DNA of 64,000 bases from Tepidiforma flava (GCF_027594505.1 NZ_CP115149.1:62001-126000), one strand, 5' to 3'; positions 10,595 to 19,723 are shown, counted from the first letter of the stretch. Notes: generated by a model from the sequence alone, not told the origin. Numbers and translations are program-made.

Positions 10595-11536
10595 CGCTGG
10601 GTCGGGAGAAGCGGCCGTCTTTCCGTTCTCCGCCATTCTCGGGCAGGAGGAGATGAAGCTGGGCCTCCTGCTCAACGCGATCGACCCGGGAATCGGCGGG
10701 ATGCTCGCGCTGGGCGACCGGGGCACCGCGAAGTCAACGACGGTCCGGGCGCTGGGGCAGATGCTGCGCCTCGCCGGGCTCGAGATGCCGGTGGTCACGC
10801 TGCCGCTGGGTGCCAGCGACGACCGGGTGCTCGGCTCGCTGGATCTCGAGGCTGCCCTCGTCCACGGGGAAAAGCGGTTCGCGCCCGGATTGCTGGCAGA
10901 AGCGCACAGCGGGTTCCTGTACATCGACGAGGTCAATCTGCTGGACGACTACCTCGTGGACCTGCTGCTGGATGTGGCTGCGTCGGGGGTGAACCACGTG
11001 GAGCGCGACGGCCTGAGCGTGACGCACGCGGCGCACTTCGTGCTGGTGGGGTCGGGCAACCCGGAGGAGGGTGAGCTTCGGCCGCAACTCGAGGACCGCT
11101 TTGGGCTGGCGGTCCACGTGCGAACCATTCGCGACGCCGACACCCGGCGGGAGATCGTGCGGCGGCGGCTGGCGTTCGGCGACGACCCGGCGGGGTTTTG
11201 CGCGGCATGGCACGCGCAGGATGCGGCACTGGCAGCGCGTGTCTGCGCGGCGAGGGACCGGCTGCCGGGGTCGAACTCGGGCCGGAGGTCATCGACCGGA
11301 TCGTCAGCCTGGTCATCGAGGCGGGAACGACCGGCCACCGGGGAGAGATCGTCGTCGCGCGGGCAGCCCGCGCCCACGCTGCGCTTGCCGGCCGGACATC
11401 GGTCGGCCCTGGCGACATCGGGGCAGTCGCGGTGATGGCGCTGCGCCACCGGTGCGCGCGGGCCCCGTTCGACGACGAGGAGGCCATCGCGGCGCGGATT
11501 GCGGCGGCCGTTGAGCGCGCGGGGTGCACGGGGTGA
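10584..11536 (+). CDS. ChlI/BchI-type AAA+ chelatase subunit (frameshifted)
   Basis: AAA+ motor of a metal chelatase, 317 residues after repair. Walker A is GDRGTAKST, the ChlI-specific form; Walker B is [32 protein letters not shown] carries sensor and arginine-finger residues typical of BchI. One slip at about 11266 joins DRLPG to [13 protein letters not shown]. In Mg-chelatase this subunit pairs with BchD and BchH; here it sits between cobN and a BchD-like gene, so it most likely drives cobalt insertion in place of CobS. ATG 10584 is inside the end of cobN. Confidence 0.88.
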
Positions 11537-12950
11537 CCCCGGCAGTCGAAGACGCGGCGGCGCCATTTGCGGCGTTCCTGCTCGACCCGCGCATCGGCAT
11601 CCTGCTGACCGGCGACCGCTCGCAGGCCGAGGAGGCCAGCCGGGCGCTCGCCCGGCAGCTGCAGCCGGATGCGGTGCGCCGTTTCGGCCCGGCGGATGAC
11701 CTGTGGCCGGGTCCGCCGGACGATGCTGTCGTCCTGCTGTCGCCCCTGGTGTTCGATGACCCGGCCCGGGTGGCACGAAGCCGGCGGGCATGGGGCATCG
11801 CTGCCGTGGCCCCCTCGCCCGGACACGCGCCGAGCGCGATTGCTGAGCGGTGCGCGCTCGCGGTGGCGTTCGACCCGACCCCGGGCCCGGCTGCGCTGGA
11901 GTCGTCTGCGCCATGGGAGCGGGCCGCAGCGGCAGCGGCCGCGGCGGCCGCCCGCGCCGCGCCGGCGGCAGCGCCGGACCTCGAAGCGCGAACCGCGGTG
12001 GAGGCTTCTCTACGGTTCGGGCTGGAGAGCCACGAGCTGGAGTACCGGGCAGCCCCGGCAGCGCGGGCAGCGATACGGCTTGGGCTCGAACCGATGCCCT
12101 TCCTCGAACGCTGGGTCTTCGCTCCCCGCGCGAGGCAGGCGTCGCCCGCGCCGCCGCCTCCGGCCGAGGCCGAGTCCGCCGGGGAGGATCCCGGCCGGCC
12201 CTCGAACGATGGTGCGGCGGACGGAGCGACCTCGGTGGAACCGCCGGGGGCGTGGCCCGGCGACCCGCCGGTCACGGCGGCGCTCCGCGGCCGGGTCCGG
12301 CGGCCGCTCCCCGGTCGGCGCGGACCGCGAGGACCGCATCCAGCGCGCGGCGCGCCGGGCCGGACGTTTCCTGGCGGTACGGCGAGCGTGCTGACGTGCC
12401 GGCGACGGTCGCCTACGCGCTGCCGCGGGCAGCGCTGCGGGGTGGCGGCCCGGGAACGTCCTTCGCCTGATGCCCGGCGACCTTCGCGCGCGGCGGCGCC
12501 ATTCGAAGACCGGCAGTCTCCTGATCATCGTCGTGGATGCATCCGGGAGCATGGCGCAGGGTGCGATTCGCCAGGCGAAAGGGCTGGTGCTCCGGGTGCT
12601 CGACCGGGCGTATGTGGACCGGACTTCGGTCGCTATCGTCGCGGCGCGGGGACGGGAGGCCTATCTCGCCCTTGCGCCGACACGCGCCATCGCGCGGGCG
12701 AGAGGGCATTGCGGGAACTCCCGAGCGGAGGGGGACGCCGCTTGCCTCGGCCTACGCGGCGGCGCTGCGGCTGGCGCGCCGGTACGAGCCAGCCGCAGCG
12801 CGCGCGCTCGTCTTGAGCGACGGCCGGGCGAACGTCCCGCTGACGCCCGGCGGGGACCCGCAAGACGAGGCGTCGCGGATGCTCGCGGTGCTTTCGCAGG
12901 CTGCCCAGGTCGAGGTCGTCGACAGCCGGGCGCTGTCGCGGAAGAGATGA
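11533..12950 (+). CDS. ChlD/BchD-type chelatase subunit with C-terminal VWA domain
   Basis: Third chelatase subunit, about 473 residues. The N-terminal half is a degenerate AAA domain (no Walker A seen: ILLTGDRSQAEEA). It leads into an Ala/Pro/Glu-rich linker with a run of alanines and a PPPP stretch at about 12150, then DLRARRRHSKTGSLLIIVVD and a von Willebrand A domain with MIDAS motif DASGSMAQGAI and later VLSDGRANVP. Slips near 12320, 12395, 12440 and 12700. The GTG start overlaps the chlI stop (GTGA); GTG 11524 is an alternative. The VWA domain binds the CobN partner in the known complexes. Confidence 0.82.
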
Positions 12951-12969
12951 GATTCTGTATCATTTTACC

Positions 12970-13467
12970 ATGGGCGGAAGGACTGCCGAACCCGCGGTTC
13001 GAACGATTCCGAAGGGCCGGCCGGTCGGGGTTTCGCCCGGGCGGGTGCTGGTGGTGCTTTCCGGGGTCGTGCGCGTCGAAGCGGTGCACGATGACGGGAC
13101 GGCGTCGATCGTCGGCTTTGCCGGGCCCGGAGAGGCGGTCGTCTGCCACCGGGACGGGGTGTTTCACCCGGATTATGTCGCACAGACGGGCGTGACGGCG
13201 GCGGTCCATGAGCTGGACCAGGAGAACCCGGTCGAAACCGCGCTGGCGCGGCGGCTGGCCGAGATGGAGACATGGCTGGCGATGCTGTCGGAACGGGGCG
13301 TCGCGGGGAGGCTGCGGGCGTTTCGGCGGCTGCTCGCCCACGGCAGCGCCGAACGGCGGGCGGCGCTCCGCAGCCTTACCCAGGAGGAGCTCGGCGCCGT
13401 GACGCTGAGCTCCCGGGCGAGCGTGGCGCGGGCGCTCCGCGGCGAGCGAGCCCGGGAGCGGAGCTGA
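12970..13467 (+). CDS. Crp/Fnr-like transcription regulator (short)
   Basis: 165 residues, intact. An N-terminal cyclic-nucleotide-binding-like beta roll (GRVLVVLSGVVRVEAVHDDG, then IVGFAGPGEAVVC, the GExxG-type turn) is followed by a dimer helix and a C-terminal helix-turn-helix LTQEELGAVTLSSRASVARAL of Crp type. It is shorter than the usual 210-230 and lacks the winged beta hairpin; the effector-site Arg is not evident. It follows the chelatase operon by 19 nt on the same strand. TATCAT at 12958-12963 ends 6 nt before ATG, so it may have its own leaderless promoter. It is a candidate local regulator; no ligand can be named. Confidence 0.72.
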   Translation: MGGRTAEPAVRTIPKGRPVGVSPGRVLVVLSGVVRVEAVHDDGTASIVGFAGPGEAVVCHRDGVFHPDYVAQTGVTAAVHELDQENPVETALARRLAEMETWLAMLSERGVAGRLRAFRRLLAHGSAERRAALRSLTQEELGAVTLSSRASVARALRGERARERS

Positions 13468-13695
13468 GGGACGCCTGCGGGGCAGCGGGCGCGGGGAGCT
13501 GCACGTCTGCCCGCGGTCGGGCGGCGACGCGGTGATGATGGTTTCAGGCGAACCGGGGGTCGTCAGCGTCATGCATGCGGGCGCCCTTCACGGGAGCACG
13601 GAACTCACGGCAGTCGGCCCCCGCGCTGCGCATTCCAGGCGGCCGGGGAATTCCGGTATGGCGGCCTGAGTTCGAACCGTGTAGGTTATGTCCCC

Positions 13696-14268
13696 GTGGG
13701 AACGCACGAGGCGAATGCAAGCAGGTCGCCGGCGGGACAGGGCACGCTATGGCCGTCGCCTGCTCGCGATGTCAACACGCCGGAGTGCGTCCACGGAGTC
13801 ACGGGCTACGGGCTTCCGAAACGGCCGCGCCTGCTGTCGGCGAGCAAGCGGACGGACATCCCGGCCTTCTACCTGGAATGGCTGATCCGGGCTGTCGACC
13901 GCGGCTGGGTCGACGTGCCGAATCCGATGCTGAGCGGGAAGTTTCGGAAGCTGGCAGCGGCCGTGGCCGGCGACAGCCGCGCCCTGCCGGAGCCGACGCC
14001 CGCGGGGCGCATCGCGCTGGACGACCTGATTGCCAGCCCTGGCGCCCTGTCGAACGGTGAGGTCGCTGCGGGTCTCGCTCGGACCCTGACGCACGTTTCT
14101 CTGGCCCCTGAACAGGTCGTCGGTATCGTCTGGTGGTCGAAGAACTACGGGCCGTATCTGCGCCGCGCCGACAGATTCGCGCACTACCGACGACAATTCT
14201 TCCAGTTCACCATCAACCCGCGCTCTCCGGACCTGGCCTGGCTCGAGCCGTCGAAGCTGCCGCGTTAG
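13696..14268 (+). CDS. DUF1848-family protein, C-terminally truncated
   Basis: 190 residues. The family pattern is clear: LLSASKRTDIPAFYLEWLIR, VDVPNPML, then VVGIVWWSKNYGPYLRRAD and RRQFFQFTINPRSPDLAWLEP. DUF1848 proteins are normally about 280-320 residues with a cysteine cluster near the end; here the frame stops 31 nt before tRNA-Met and the cysteine-bearing part is missing. No later frame continues the family before the tRNA. GTG 13696 chosen, with TAGGTT ending 8 nt upstream; ATG 13688 is in another frame. Function of the family is unknown. Confidence 0.7.
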   Translation: MGTHEANASRSPAGQGTLWPSPARDVNTPECVHGVTGYGLPKRPRLLSASKRTDIPAFYLEWLIRAVDRGWVDVPNPMLSGKFRKLAAAVAGDSRALPEPTPAGRIALDDLIASPGALSNGEVAAGLARTLTHVSLAPEQVVGIVWWSKNYGPYLRRADRFAHYRRQFFQFTINPRSPDLAWLEPSKLPR

Positions 14269-14299
14269 GGCGGGCCGTGGTAGATTGACGGTGAGACGG

Positions 14300-14374
14300 G
14301 GCAGGGTAGCTCAGCCGGTCAGAGCGCACGACTCATAATCGTGAGGTCGGGAGTTCGAGCCTCCCCTGCTACCA
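14300..14374 (+). tRNA. tRNA-Met (CAT anticodon), two bases short
   Basis: D arm GCTC...GAGC, anticodon stem ACGA/TCGT with loop CTCATAA, T arm GGGAG-TTCGAGC-CTCCC and encoded CCA. The acceptor pairs GGCAGGG with CCCTGCT only if the C run at 14363-14366 is CCCCCC instead of CCCC, because the T stem and the acceptor strand otherwise share bases. This fits the run-shortening errors seen in the protein genes. CAT anticodon tRNAs can also be Ile-2; the TAGCTCAG start and overall sequence resemble elongator Met. TAGATT at 14281 is a possible -10. Confidence 0.85.
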
Positions 14375-14586
14375 GCACCTGGACCCCGCGGCGCTGGCGG
14401 CGCGGTCCGCGGCCCTGGCCTCCCGGCGGCAGGTCAGCGGACGCGAACTGCCAGTCTCCCGGCGCAGACCCCCGACGGCGTCCGGCAGTCTCGAGACTCA
14501 GGCGACACGTGCGCGGGTCGCAGCGGCGGCTGCCCCGCTGGCGATGCGGCCAGTTTCCCGTTCGCTCGGCATGGCGCAGCGTCATT

Positions 14587-14617
14587 AGTTGACCGAGTTG
14601 GTCAACTTTGTTAGCGT
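14587..14617 (+). promoter_or_regulatory. Promoter with perfect 8-bp inverted-repeat operator before the sulfur module
   Basis: AGTTGACC (14587-14594), 5-nt spacer, GGTCAACT (14600-14607) form a perfect inverted repeat. The left arm contains a -35 TTGACC (14589); 17 nt downstream is TAGCGT (14612-14617), and the ATG at 14625 is 7 nt after that. A dimeric repressor bound here would cover -35 and spacer. The predicted transcription start falls at the ATG, so the mRNA would be leaderless. The cognate regulator is not identified. Confidence 0.75.
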
Positions 14618-14624
14618 AGCGGCC

Positions 14625-15862
14625 ATGGCTGTCGCTCAACCTGCTGCCCCCGCTCCCCCGCTGCGAGAACGCGTTCCGCTCAAGCCGCTGGCGCTCGGCG
14701 CCGCCATCGTCGCGGTGTGGCTCCTGCTCGACCAGCGCGGATTCGCCATCGGGGCGTTCTGGCTCATCGGCGTAGCGTTCGGGGTCATCCTCCAGCGGAG
14801 CCGGCTGTGCTTCGCGGGGGCGTTCCGCGACCTCATCCTGCTGGGCGATGGGCGGCTCTTCCGCGCGATTCTCCTCGGGCTGGCGGTGGCGGCGGTGGGC
14901 TTCGTGCTGCTCGAGGCGCGGCTGGCGCCGAACCCGGGCTTCGGCATCGCGCCGGCCGGTCCGCACATCCAGCCCGTCGGCATCGCGACAGTGGTCGGCG
15001 GCGTGCTGTTCGGCGTCGGGATGGTCCTGGCCGGCGGCTGCGTCTCGGGGTCGCTGTGGCGGATGGGCGAGGGGTACGTGGCCTCGTGGGTCGCCATGGC
15101 AGGGATCGTGGCCGGCACCATCGTCGCGAACCGCCAGTGGGCATGGTGGTACGACAACGACATCCGCGAGCGGACGGCGGTGTGGCTGCCGGCTGAGCTG
15201 GGCGGCTACCCGGCGGCCCTGGCGCTGACGCTTGCGGGCCTCGCAGCGCTCTACGTCGCGGTGCTGTGGTGGGAATCGCGGACGCCGAAGATGCCGGAGT
15301 TCCCGGCGCCGCCGCCTGAGCCGGCCTTCGGCTGGCGCGACCAGCTGCGGCAAGGCTGGGAGAAGGTCTGGGGCGGGCACGGCTGGAGCTATGCGACGGG
15401 CGCTATCGCGCTCGCGGTCGTCTCGGTGTTCGCGCTCGGGCTGCAGGTGCCGCTGGGTGTGACGGGCGGGATTTCGCTATGGGCCGACAACGTCCTCGGC
15501 TGGTTCAACGCGAGCTCGCTGCCGCTGAAGGGCAGCGAGCTGCTTGCCGGCTGCACGCCCGGGGGCGCGGAGAAGTGGTTCACGGTGCGGACGGCGACGA
15601 TGCTGGGGCTCGTGGCCGGGGCGTTCACGGCGTCGATGCTTTCCGGCGAATTCCGGATTCGGCGGCCGCGGCAGTGGAGCCGGTACGTGCAGGCTGGCGC
15701 CGGCGGGCTGCTGATGGGGTACGCCTCGGTGATCGCCATCGGCTGCACCATCGGGGCGTTCTTTTCGTCGATCCCTCGCTGGCGCTGGCGGGGTGGGTCT
15801 ATGGCATTGCGCTCTTCGGCGGGGCCTGGATCGGCGTGGCGCTGATCCGGCGGCTGCCGTAA
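14625..15862 (+). CDS. YeeE/YedE-family thiosulfate transporter
   Basis: Polytopic membrane protein, 412 residues after repair, of the YeeE/TsuA family that imports thiosulfate or related sulfur compounds. Conserved cysteines sit in the expected hydrophobic signatures: QRSRLCFAGAFRDL, GGCVSGSLWRMGEG, LLAGCTPGG and ASVIAIGCTIGAFFSS. About nine helices. A missing C at about 15772 shifts the last 30 residues; the true end is WIGVALIRRLP. ATG 14625 has no Shine-Dalgarno but sits 7 nt after the -10 box. TusA and rhodanese genes follow, as is common for this family. Confidence 0.88.
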
Positions 15863-15883
15863 TCGATGAGCAAGGAGGGAACG

Positions 15884-16167
15884 ATGGAACTCGACGTCCG
15901 CGGTGAGATGTGCCCCTACCCGGCGATGAAGGCGCGGGAGGCGCTCGGGAAGCTGCCGGCGGGCGAATGTCTCGAGGTGCTGACCGACCACGCGCCGGCG
16001 CTTTCGACGGTGCCGTGGGAGGGGCGAAGCTGAACTACCGCTCGACCATCGAGCCGGCCGGGCGCGGGACGTGGCGGATTCGCCTCGAACCTGCGGAGGG
16101 CAAGCTCGACCAGAAGCAGGCGCTGGCGGAGATCTCGCGCCGCGCCGCGGAACTTTCGAAAGGCTGA
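15884..16167 (+). CDS. TusA-family sulfur carrier (frameshifted)
   Basis: 94 residues after repair. The N-terminal MELDVRGEMCPYPAMKAREAL carries the CPxP sulfur-carrier cysteine at residue 10. The C-terminal half matches the beta-alpha-beta fold and has an extra segment after GAKLNYRSTIEP. One missing G at about 16020 breaks the frame. The start at 15884 follows AAGGAGG. TusA-like proteins fused to or next to YeeE accept sulfane sulfur from the imported thiosulfate and pass it on. Confidence 0.85.
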
Positions 16168-16182
16168 TCTGGAGGTTCGACG

Positions 16183-17144
16183 ATGGAACGACTGTTGCGA
16201 CTTCGGCTGCCGTGGCTGGGGCTCGCGCTGGCGGTGCTGCTGGCGCTCCCCTGGCGGCGGCCTGCGGCGGCGATGATGACGACCCGGGCACGGCGCCGGC
16301 AGACGGCAGCACCGCGGAGCCGGCTGGCTACGCGGAGCCGAATCTGCTCGCCGAGACGGACTGGCTGGCGGGGCAGCTCGGAAATCCCTCGCTCGTGGTC
16401 GTGGATATCCGAAAGAAAGAGGCGTACGACGCCGGCCACATCCCGGGAGCGGTCTGGTACGACCAGGCGGCGCTGAAGGACCCGGACGAGAAGCTGTATG
16501 TCATCCGTGAGAGCCTGTTCGCGGAGAAGGTCGGCGCGCTCGGCATCGACAATGCGAAGGAGGTCGTCATTTACGACGACGGCACGGGGCTGTGGGCGAC
16601 GCGGCTCTGGTGGGTGCTCGACTACTACGGGCACGACAAGGCCCGGGTGCTGAACGGGGGCTGGGCGAAGTGGGAGAAGGAGGGCAAGGCGGTCTCGAAG
16701 GAAGCGCCGACGCCCGCGAAGGCGACGTTCGCGGCGAAGCCGAACCCTGACGTGATCTGCGCGCTGGATTACGTCAAAGAGAAGGCGACGAACCCGAACC
16801 CCAACGTGGTCATCCTCGACGTGCGCTCGCAGGCGGAGTACACGGGCGCGGATGTGCGCGCGGCGCGGGGCGGTCACGTGCCAACTTCGGTGAACCTCGA
16901 CTGGCAGGCCTCGCTCACGGACGGCGACCCGAAGGTGTGGAAGCCGGCGGACCAGCTGCGGGCGCAGTTCGCGAAGGCGGGCATCACGAAGGACACGGAA
17001 GTGATCACGTACTGCCAGACGGGCGTGCGCGCGGCACATTCGCTCTTCACGCTCCGGCTGGTGGGGCTCGGGAAGGGGAACAAGGTGTACGACGGTTCCT
17101 GGGCCGAGTGGGGGAACTCGAAGGATACGCCGGTCCAGCAGTAG
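16183..17144 (+). CDS. Rhodanese (thiosulfate sulfurtransferase) lipoprotein, two-domain
   Basis: 320 residues after repair. N-terminal signal peptide with lipobox LAAAC followed by an acidic GGDDDD linker, so anchored outside the membrane. The first rhodanese domain (inactive type) contains LVVVDIRKKEAYDAGHIPGA; the second carries the active-site loop TYCQTGVRA with the catalytic Cys near residue 280. A slip at about 16255 separates signal from lipobox. RBS GGAGG before ATG 16183. It would transfer sulfane sulfur from thiosulfate outside the cell and probably feeds the transporter/TusA pair. Confidence 0.88.
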
Positions 17145-17177
17145 CGAGGCCCCAAGGGCCGGCACGCTCAGCATTCA

Positions 17178-17204
17178 CCGGGGAGGCGCGTTGCGCCTCC
17201 CCGG
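17178..17204 (+). terminator. GC-rich hairpin after the sulfur operon
   Basis: Perfect 12-bp stem CCGGGGAGGCGC / GCGCCTCCCCGG with a 3-nt loop, 34 nt after the rhodanese stop. There is no clear T tract, so it may be a terminator or an mRNA 3'-end stabiliser. Confidence 0.6.
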
Positions 17205-17259
17205 TTCGTCGGCGCCGGGCGTTCCGGGCGCATGATGCGCACTTGACGAGCGGCCTACG

Positions 17260-17615
17260 ATGTATGACGTGCGAAGATTCTGGCTCGCCCTGTTCGCCGC
17301 GTGGGCCTGCCTGGCTGGCTGCGGAGAGGGGAGGGAGAGCCCGGGGTTCGCCCGGCGGGGTTCATCGGCAATGACTACCGGACTTCGACGCCGGCGCCGC
17401 GTCCATTCCAGGCAACGCCCACGCGAATACCCCGGGTGCCCATCGCCGAGCCGCCTCGCGCCAACTGCGACCCTTCCTACCCGGACGTGTGCATCCCGCC
17501 GTACCCGCCCGACCTCGATTGCGGGGACATGCCGTTCCGGCGGTTCCGCGTCGTCGGGGCGGACCCGCACGGGTTCGACCGGGACCGCGACGGGATCGGG
17601 TGCGAGAGCGGCTAG
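17260..17615 (+). CDS. Small secreted lipoprotein with Excalibur-like Ca-binding-type C-terminus
   Basis: 118 residues after repair of a slip at about 17340. Signal peptide WLALFAAWACLAGC with lipobox LAGC, a Pro/Thr-rich spacer, then CDPSYPDVCIPPYPPDLDCG and GFDRDRDGIGCE, the Excalibur-like cysteine and DxDxDGxxCE pattern found at the ends of secreted proteins and thermonucleases. Function is not known beyond surface location and likely calcium binding. Its stop codon overlaps the stop of the converging DUF192 gene by 4 nt. Confidence 0.7.
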
Positions 17616-17964
17616 GCAGGTTCGAGCCGGAGGAACTCTCCTCGGCGAGGTCTGCGGCGGCGCCGGCAGGGAGTTCGATGACGGCCCGGGCGCCGCGGGC
17701 CGCGGCGACGCCGGTCCACGGCCGCACGTAGCGCGCGACCCGGACGACGCGGCCCTCGCCATCGATGAAGACGGCATCGATGGCGAAGCGCATGAACAGC
17801 ATGTGAATCGAGGAGCAGGGCTCGATGAGGAGGCCCTCGCCGGGCTCGAGCGGCCGGCGAAGCATCAGGCCGCGGAACCGGCTCCAGAACGAGTCAGCGA
17901 CGGTGACCCGGTCGGCGACCGGCTCGCCGGTGCGGGCGTTGACGACGCGAACGGTGCGGGCCAT
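17612..17964 (-). CDS. DUF192-family protein (frameshifted)
   Basis: 117 residues after one added base at about 17637. It keeps the DUF192 signatures: VADSFWSRFRGLMLRRPLEPG, LLIEPCSSIHMLFMRFAIDA and VFIDGEGRVVRV, then ARAVIELPAGAA. Family members are often secreted, but no signal peptide is visible here. Function is unknown, although a link to sodium/salt adaptation has been suggested for haloarchaeal relatives. ATG 17964 chosen; the upstream MPVRSR extension is unlikely. The gene lies 31 nt after the phoD stop on the same strand. Confidence 0.75.
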
Positions 17965-17995
17965 GCGGGAGCGTACCGGCACCCTGCGCCGGCGG

Positions 17996-19678
17996 CTACC
18001 GCTGCGCGACGGTGAACACCCGCTCGTGGCGGAGGAGTTCGGCGCCGCGCCAGTCGCGGCCGCTGAACGTGACGCGGATCTCGGGCCCGAGGTCGTCGAT
18101 GGTGAGGAGGCCGAACTGGCCGCCGCCGGGGCGGGCGCCTTCGCTGTAGGGGCCGCCCTTCACCGAGCCGCGGCGGTCGAGCGCGGCGGCGTGGTAGACC
18201 GGGAAGCCGGGGCCGAGCCCATCCGACGCGAAGCGGTTGTTCGAACCGTCATCGGCGGCGAGCATGTGGGCGTCGCCGCTGAGCATCACGAGGTTGTCGA
18301 TGCGGTGCTCGACGAGGAAGTCGGCGATGCGGCGGCGTTCGTCGGCGTACGCCGCCCAGCTGTCGCCGCTGGATTCGCTGGAAATCCACGGGACACTGTT
18401 GACCCAGACGATGAGCGCCGCCTCATCGCGGCCGCGGAGCAGCTCTTCGAAGAGCCACGCCAGCTGGGGCGCGCCGAGCATGGACTTCCCGGGGACGTTC
18501 GGCGAGCGCGAGGGGTCGCGCTCGGAGCGGCTGTCGGTGACGATGATGCGAACGCGGCCAATGGTGACCGCCTGGGCGATGGGGCCATCGAGCGGGAGCG
18601 GGTAGTGGGGAACGATTTCGCGGTAGACCGCACGCGCGGCGGCGCGGGAGCGGGTCGTGCGGTCGCTGTCGTTGCCGCCGTAGTCGTGGTCGTCCCACGT
18701 ATAGAGGACGGGCACTTCGAGCCAGAGCGCCTGCTGGGCGGGCGCGCGCAGGGAGTGCGCGTAGGCGGCGCGGATGGCCTCCGGGGCGTCGTCGTCGATG
18801 TCTTCGTAGTGGAAATCGCCGGTGTGGATGAAGAGGAGCGGCGCCGTTTCGCGGATGCGGTCGAACACCTGGCCGTTCGAGCCGGTGCTCGCGCAGGAGC
18901 CGAAGGCGAGGGTGAACGAGGCCCGCCCGTCCGGGAGGGTGGTCAGCGCGCCGCTGCGGTAGCGGTCTTCGCGGCCAGCGACGGCGACGGCCCAGCGGTA
19001 GCGCGTGGCGGGCTGGAGTCCGGCGGCATCGAAACGGGCGGCCCCGGCGGGGCTGAGGGCCGCCGCCGGGAAGCGGCCGACTTCCGCGCCGCCGGGTTCT
19101 CGGCGGACGACGAGGGCGAGGTCGGCAGCAGCGGCGGGATGCGACAGCTGCGCGGTGACGGCGAAGGAATTCGGGGTGACCGCGCCGGCCCATGCCCATG
19201 CGACGAGGTCGACCGGGGCGGCGCGGAGGGGCGAGGCGGGGTGGGTGGGGCCGAGGTAGGCGTCGTGGACGCGGGCGCCGGCGAACGTCGCAGCGGCGGC
19301 GACTGCTGCGAGCGCAGCGAAGGACGCCAGCGCGGCGCGGGGCCGGCGGCGGCTCGCCAGCGCGGCGAACGCCATGCCGGCCCCGGCGAGCAGCACGGCG
19401 CCCGCGTACCCGGGAGGTTCGACCCTGCCGAGGCTCGCGATGACGGCGACCGACCAGGCGGCAGCGAGCAGGAGCAGGGCGGCGCCGAGGGAGGAGCGAA
19501 GGCCGGCGACGCAGCCGCCGAGCGCGACGAGCGCAGCCCAGGTGAGCGCTGAGGCATCCCACGGGCGCTCGAGCAGCGCGAATTCGCCGGCGCGCTGCCA
19601 GCCGGCGGCGGCGACGAGAGACGCGCCGCCCGCGGCAAACGCGGCCGCGCCGCCGCGTGCGAAGGCGGTGCCGGTCAT
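17996..19678 (-). CDS. PhoD-like metallophosphoesterase with N-terminal membrane domain
   Basis: 560 residues, intact. The N-terminal ~150 residues are hydrophobic Ala/Leu segments (about four helices), not the usual Tat signal. A PhoD N-domain (Fn3-like, SFAVTAQLSHP...TRYRWAVAV) follows. The catalytic domain has FGSCAST, FIHTGDFHYEDID, YTWDDHDYGGNDSD, VTDSRSERD and MLSGDAHMLAADD, all the metal-binding motifs of alkaline phosphatase D/phospholipase D. It would hydrolyse phosphate di- or monoesters outside the membrane. The membrane anchor in place of a cleavable signal is unusual. Confidence 0.85.
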   Translation of the reverse strand: MTGTAFARGGAAAFAAGGASLVAAAGWQRAGEFALLERPWDASALTWAALVALGGCVAGLRSSLGAALLLLAAAWSVAVIASLGRVEPPGYAGAVLLAGAGMAFAALASRRRPRAALASFAALAAVAAAATFAGARVHDAYLGPTHPASPLRAAPVDLVAWAWAGAVTPNSFAVTAQLSHPAAAADLALVVRREPGGAEVGRFPAAALSPAGAARFDAAGLQPATRYRWAVAVAGREDRYRSGALTTLPDGRASFTLAFGSCASTGSNGQVFDRIRETAPLLFIHTGDFHYEDIDDDAPEAIRAAYAHSLRAPAQQALWLEVPVLYTWDDHDYGGNDSDRTTRSRAAARAVYREIVPHYPLPLDGPIAQAVTIGRVRIIVTDSRSERDPSRSPNVPGKSMLGAPQLAWLFEELLRGRDEAALIVWVNSVPWISSESSGDSWAAYADERRRIADFLVEHRIDNLVMLSGDAHMLAADDGSNNRFASDGLGPGFPVYHAAALDRRGSVKGGPYSEGARPGGGQFGLLTIDDLGPEIRVTFSGRDWRGAELLRHERVFTVAQR

Positions 19679-19723
19679 GGCCGGATTCTCGCACGGGCGG
19701 GGCGGCAGCGCGGGCGGGACCGA

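Noticed and set aside
10236-11435. Apparent CobN-ChlI fusion protein
   Set aside because: One extra G in the run at 10571 ends CobN at 10594 and leaves ATG 10584 for ChlI, the usual separate-gene layout. A true fusion is possible but less likely given the error pattern.
1579-12950. Programmed frameshifting or gene decay in the many broken genes
   Set aside because: Slips are too frequent, occur in unrelated genes at G/C runs, and have no shared slippery site plus downstream structure; homopolymer error is simpler.
13468-13695. Possible gene or RNA between the Crp-like gene and the DUF1848 gene
   Set aside because: No frame with family sequence and no convincing fold; I see nothing supportable in this 228-nt stretch.
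14375-14586. Possible gene or small RNA after tRNA-Met
   Set aside because: 212 nt without a credible frame or clear structure; only the promoter/operator at its end is supported.
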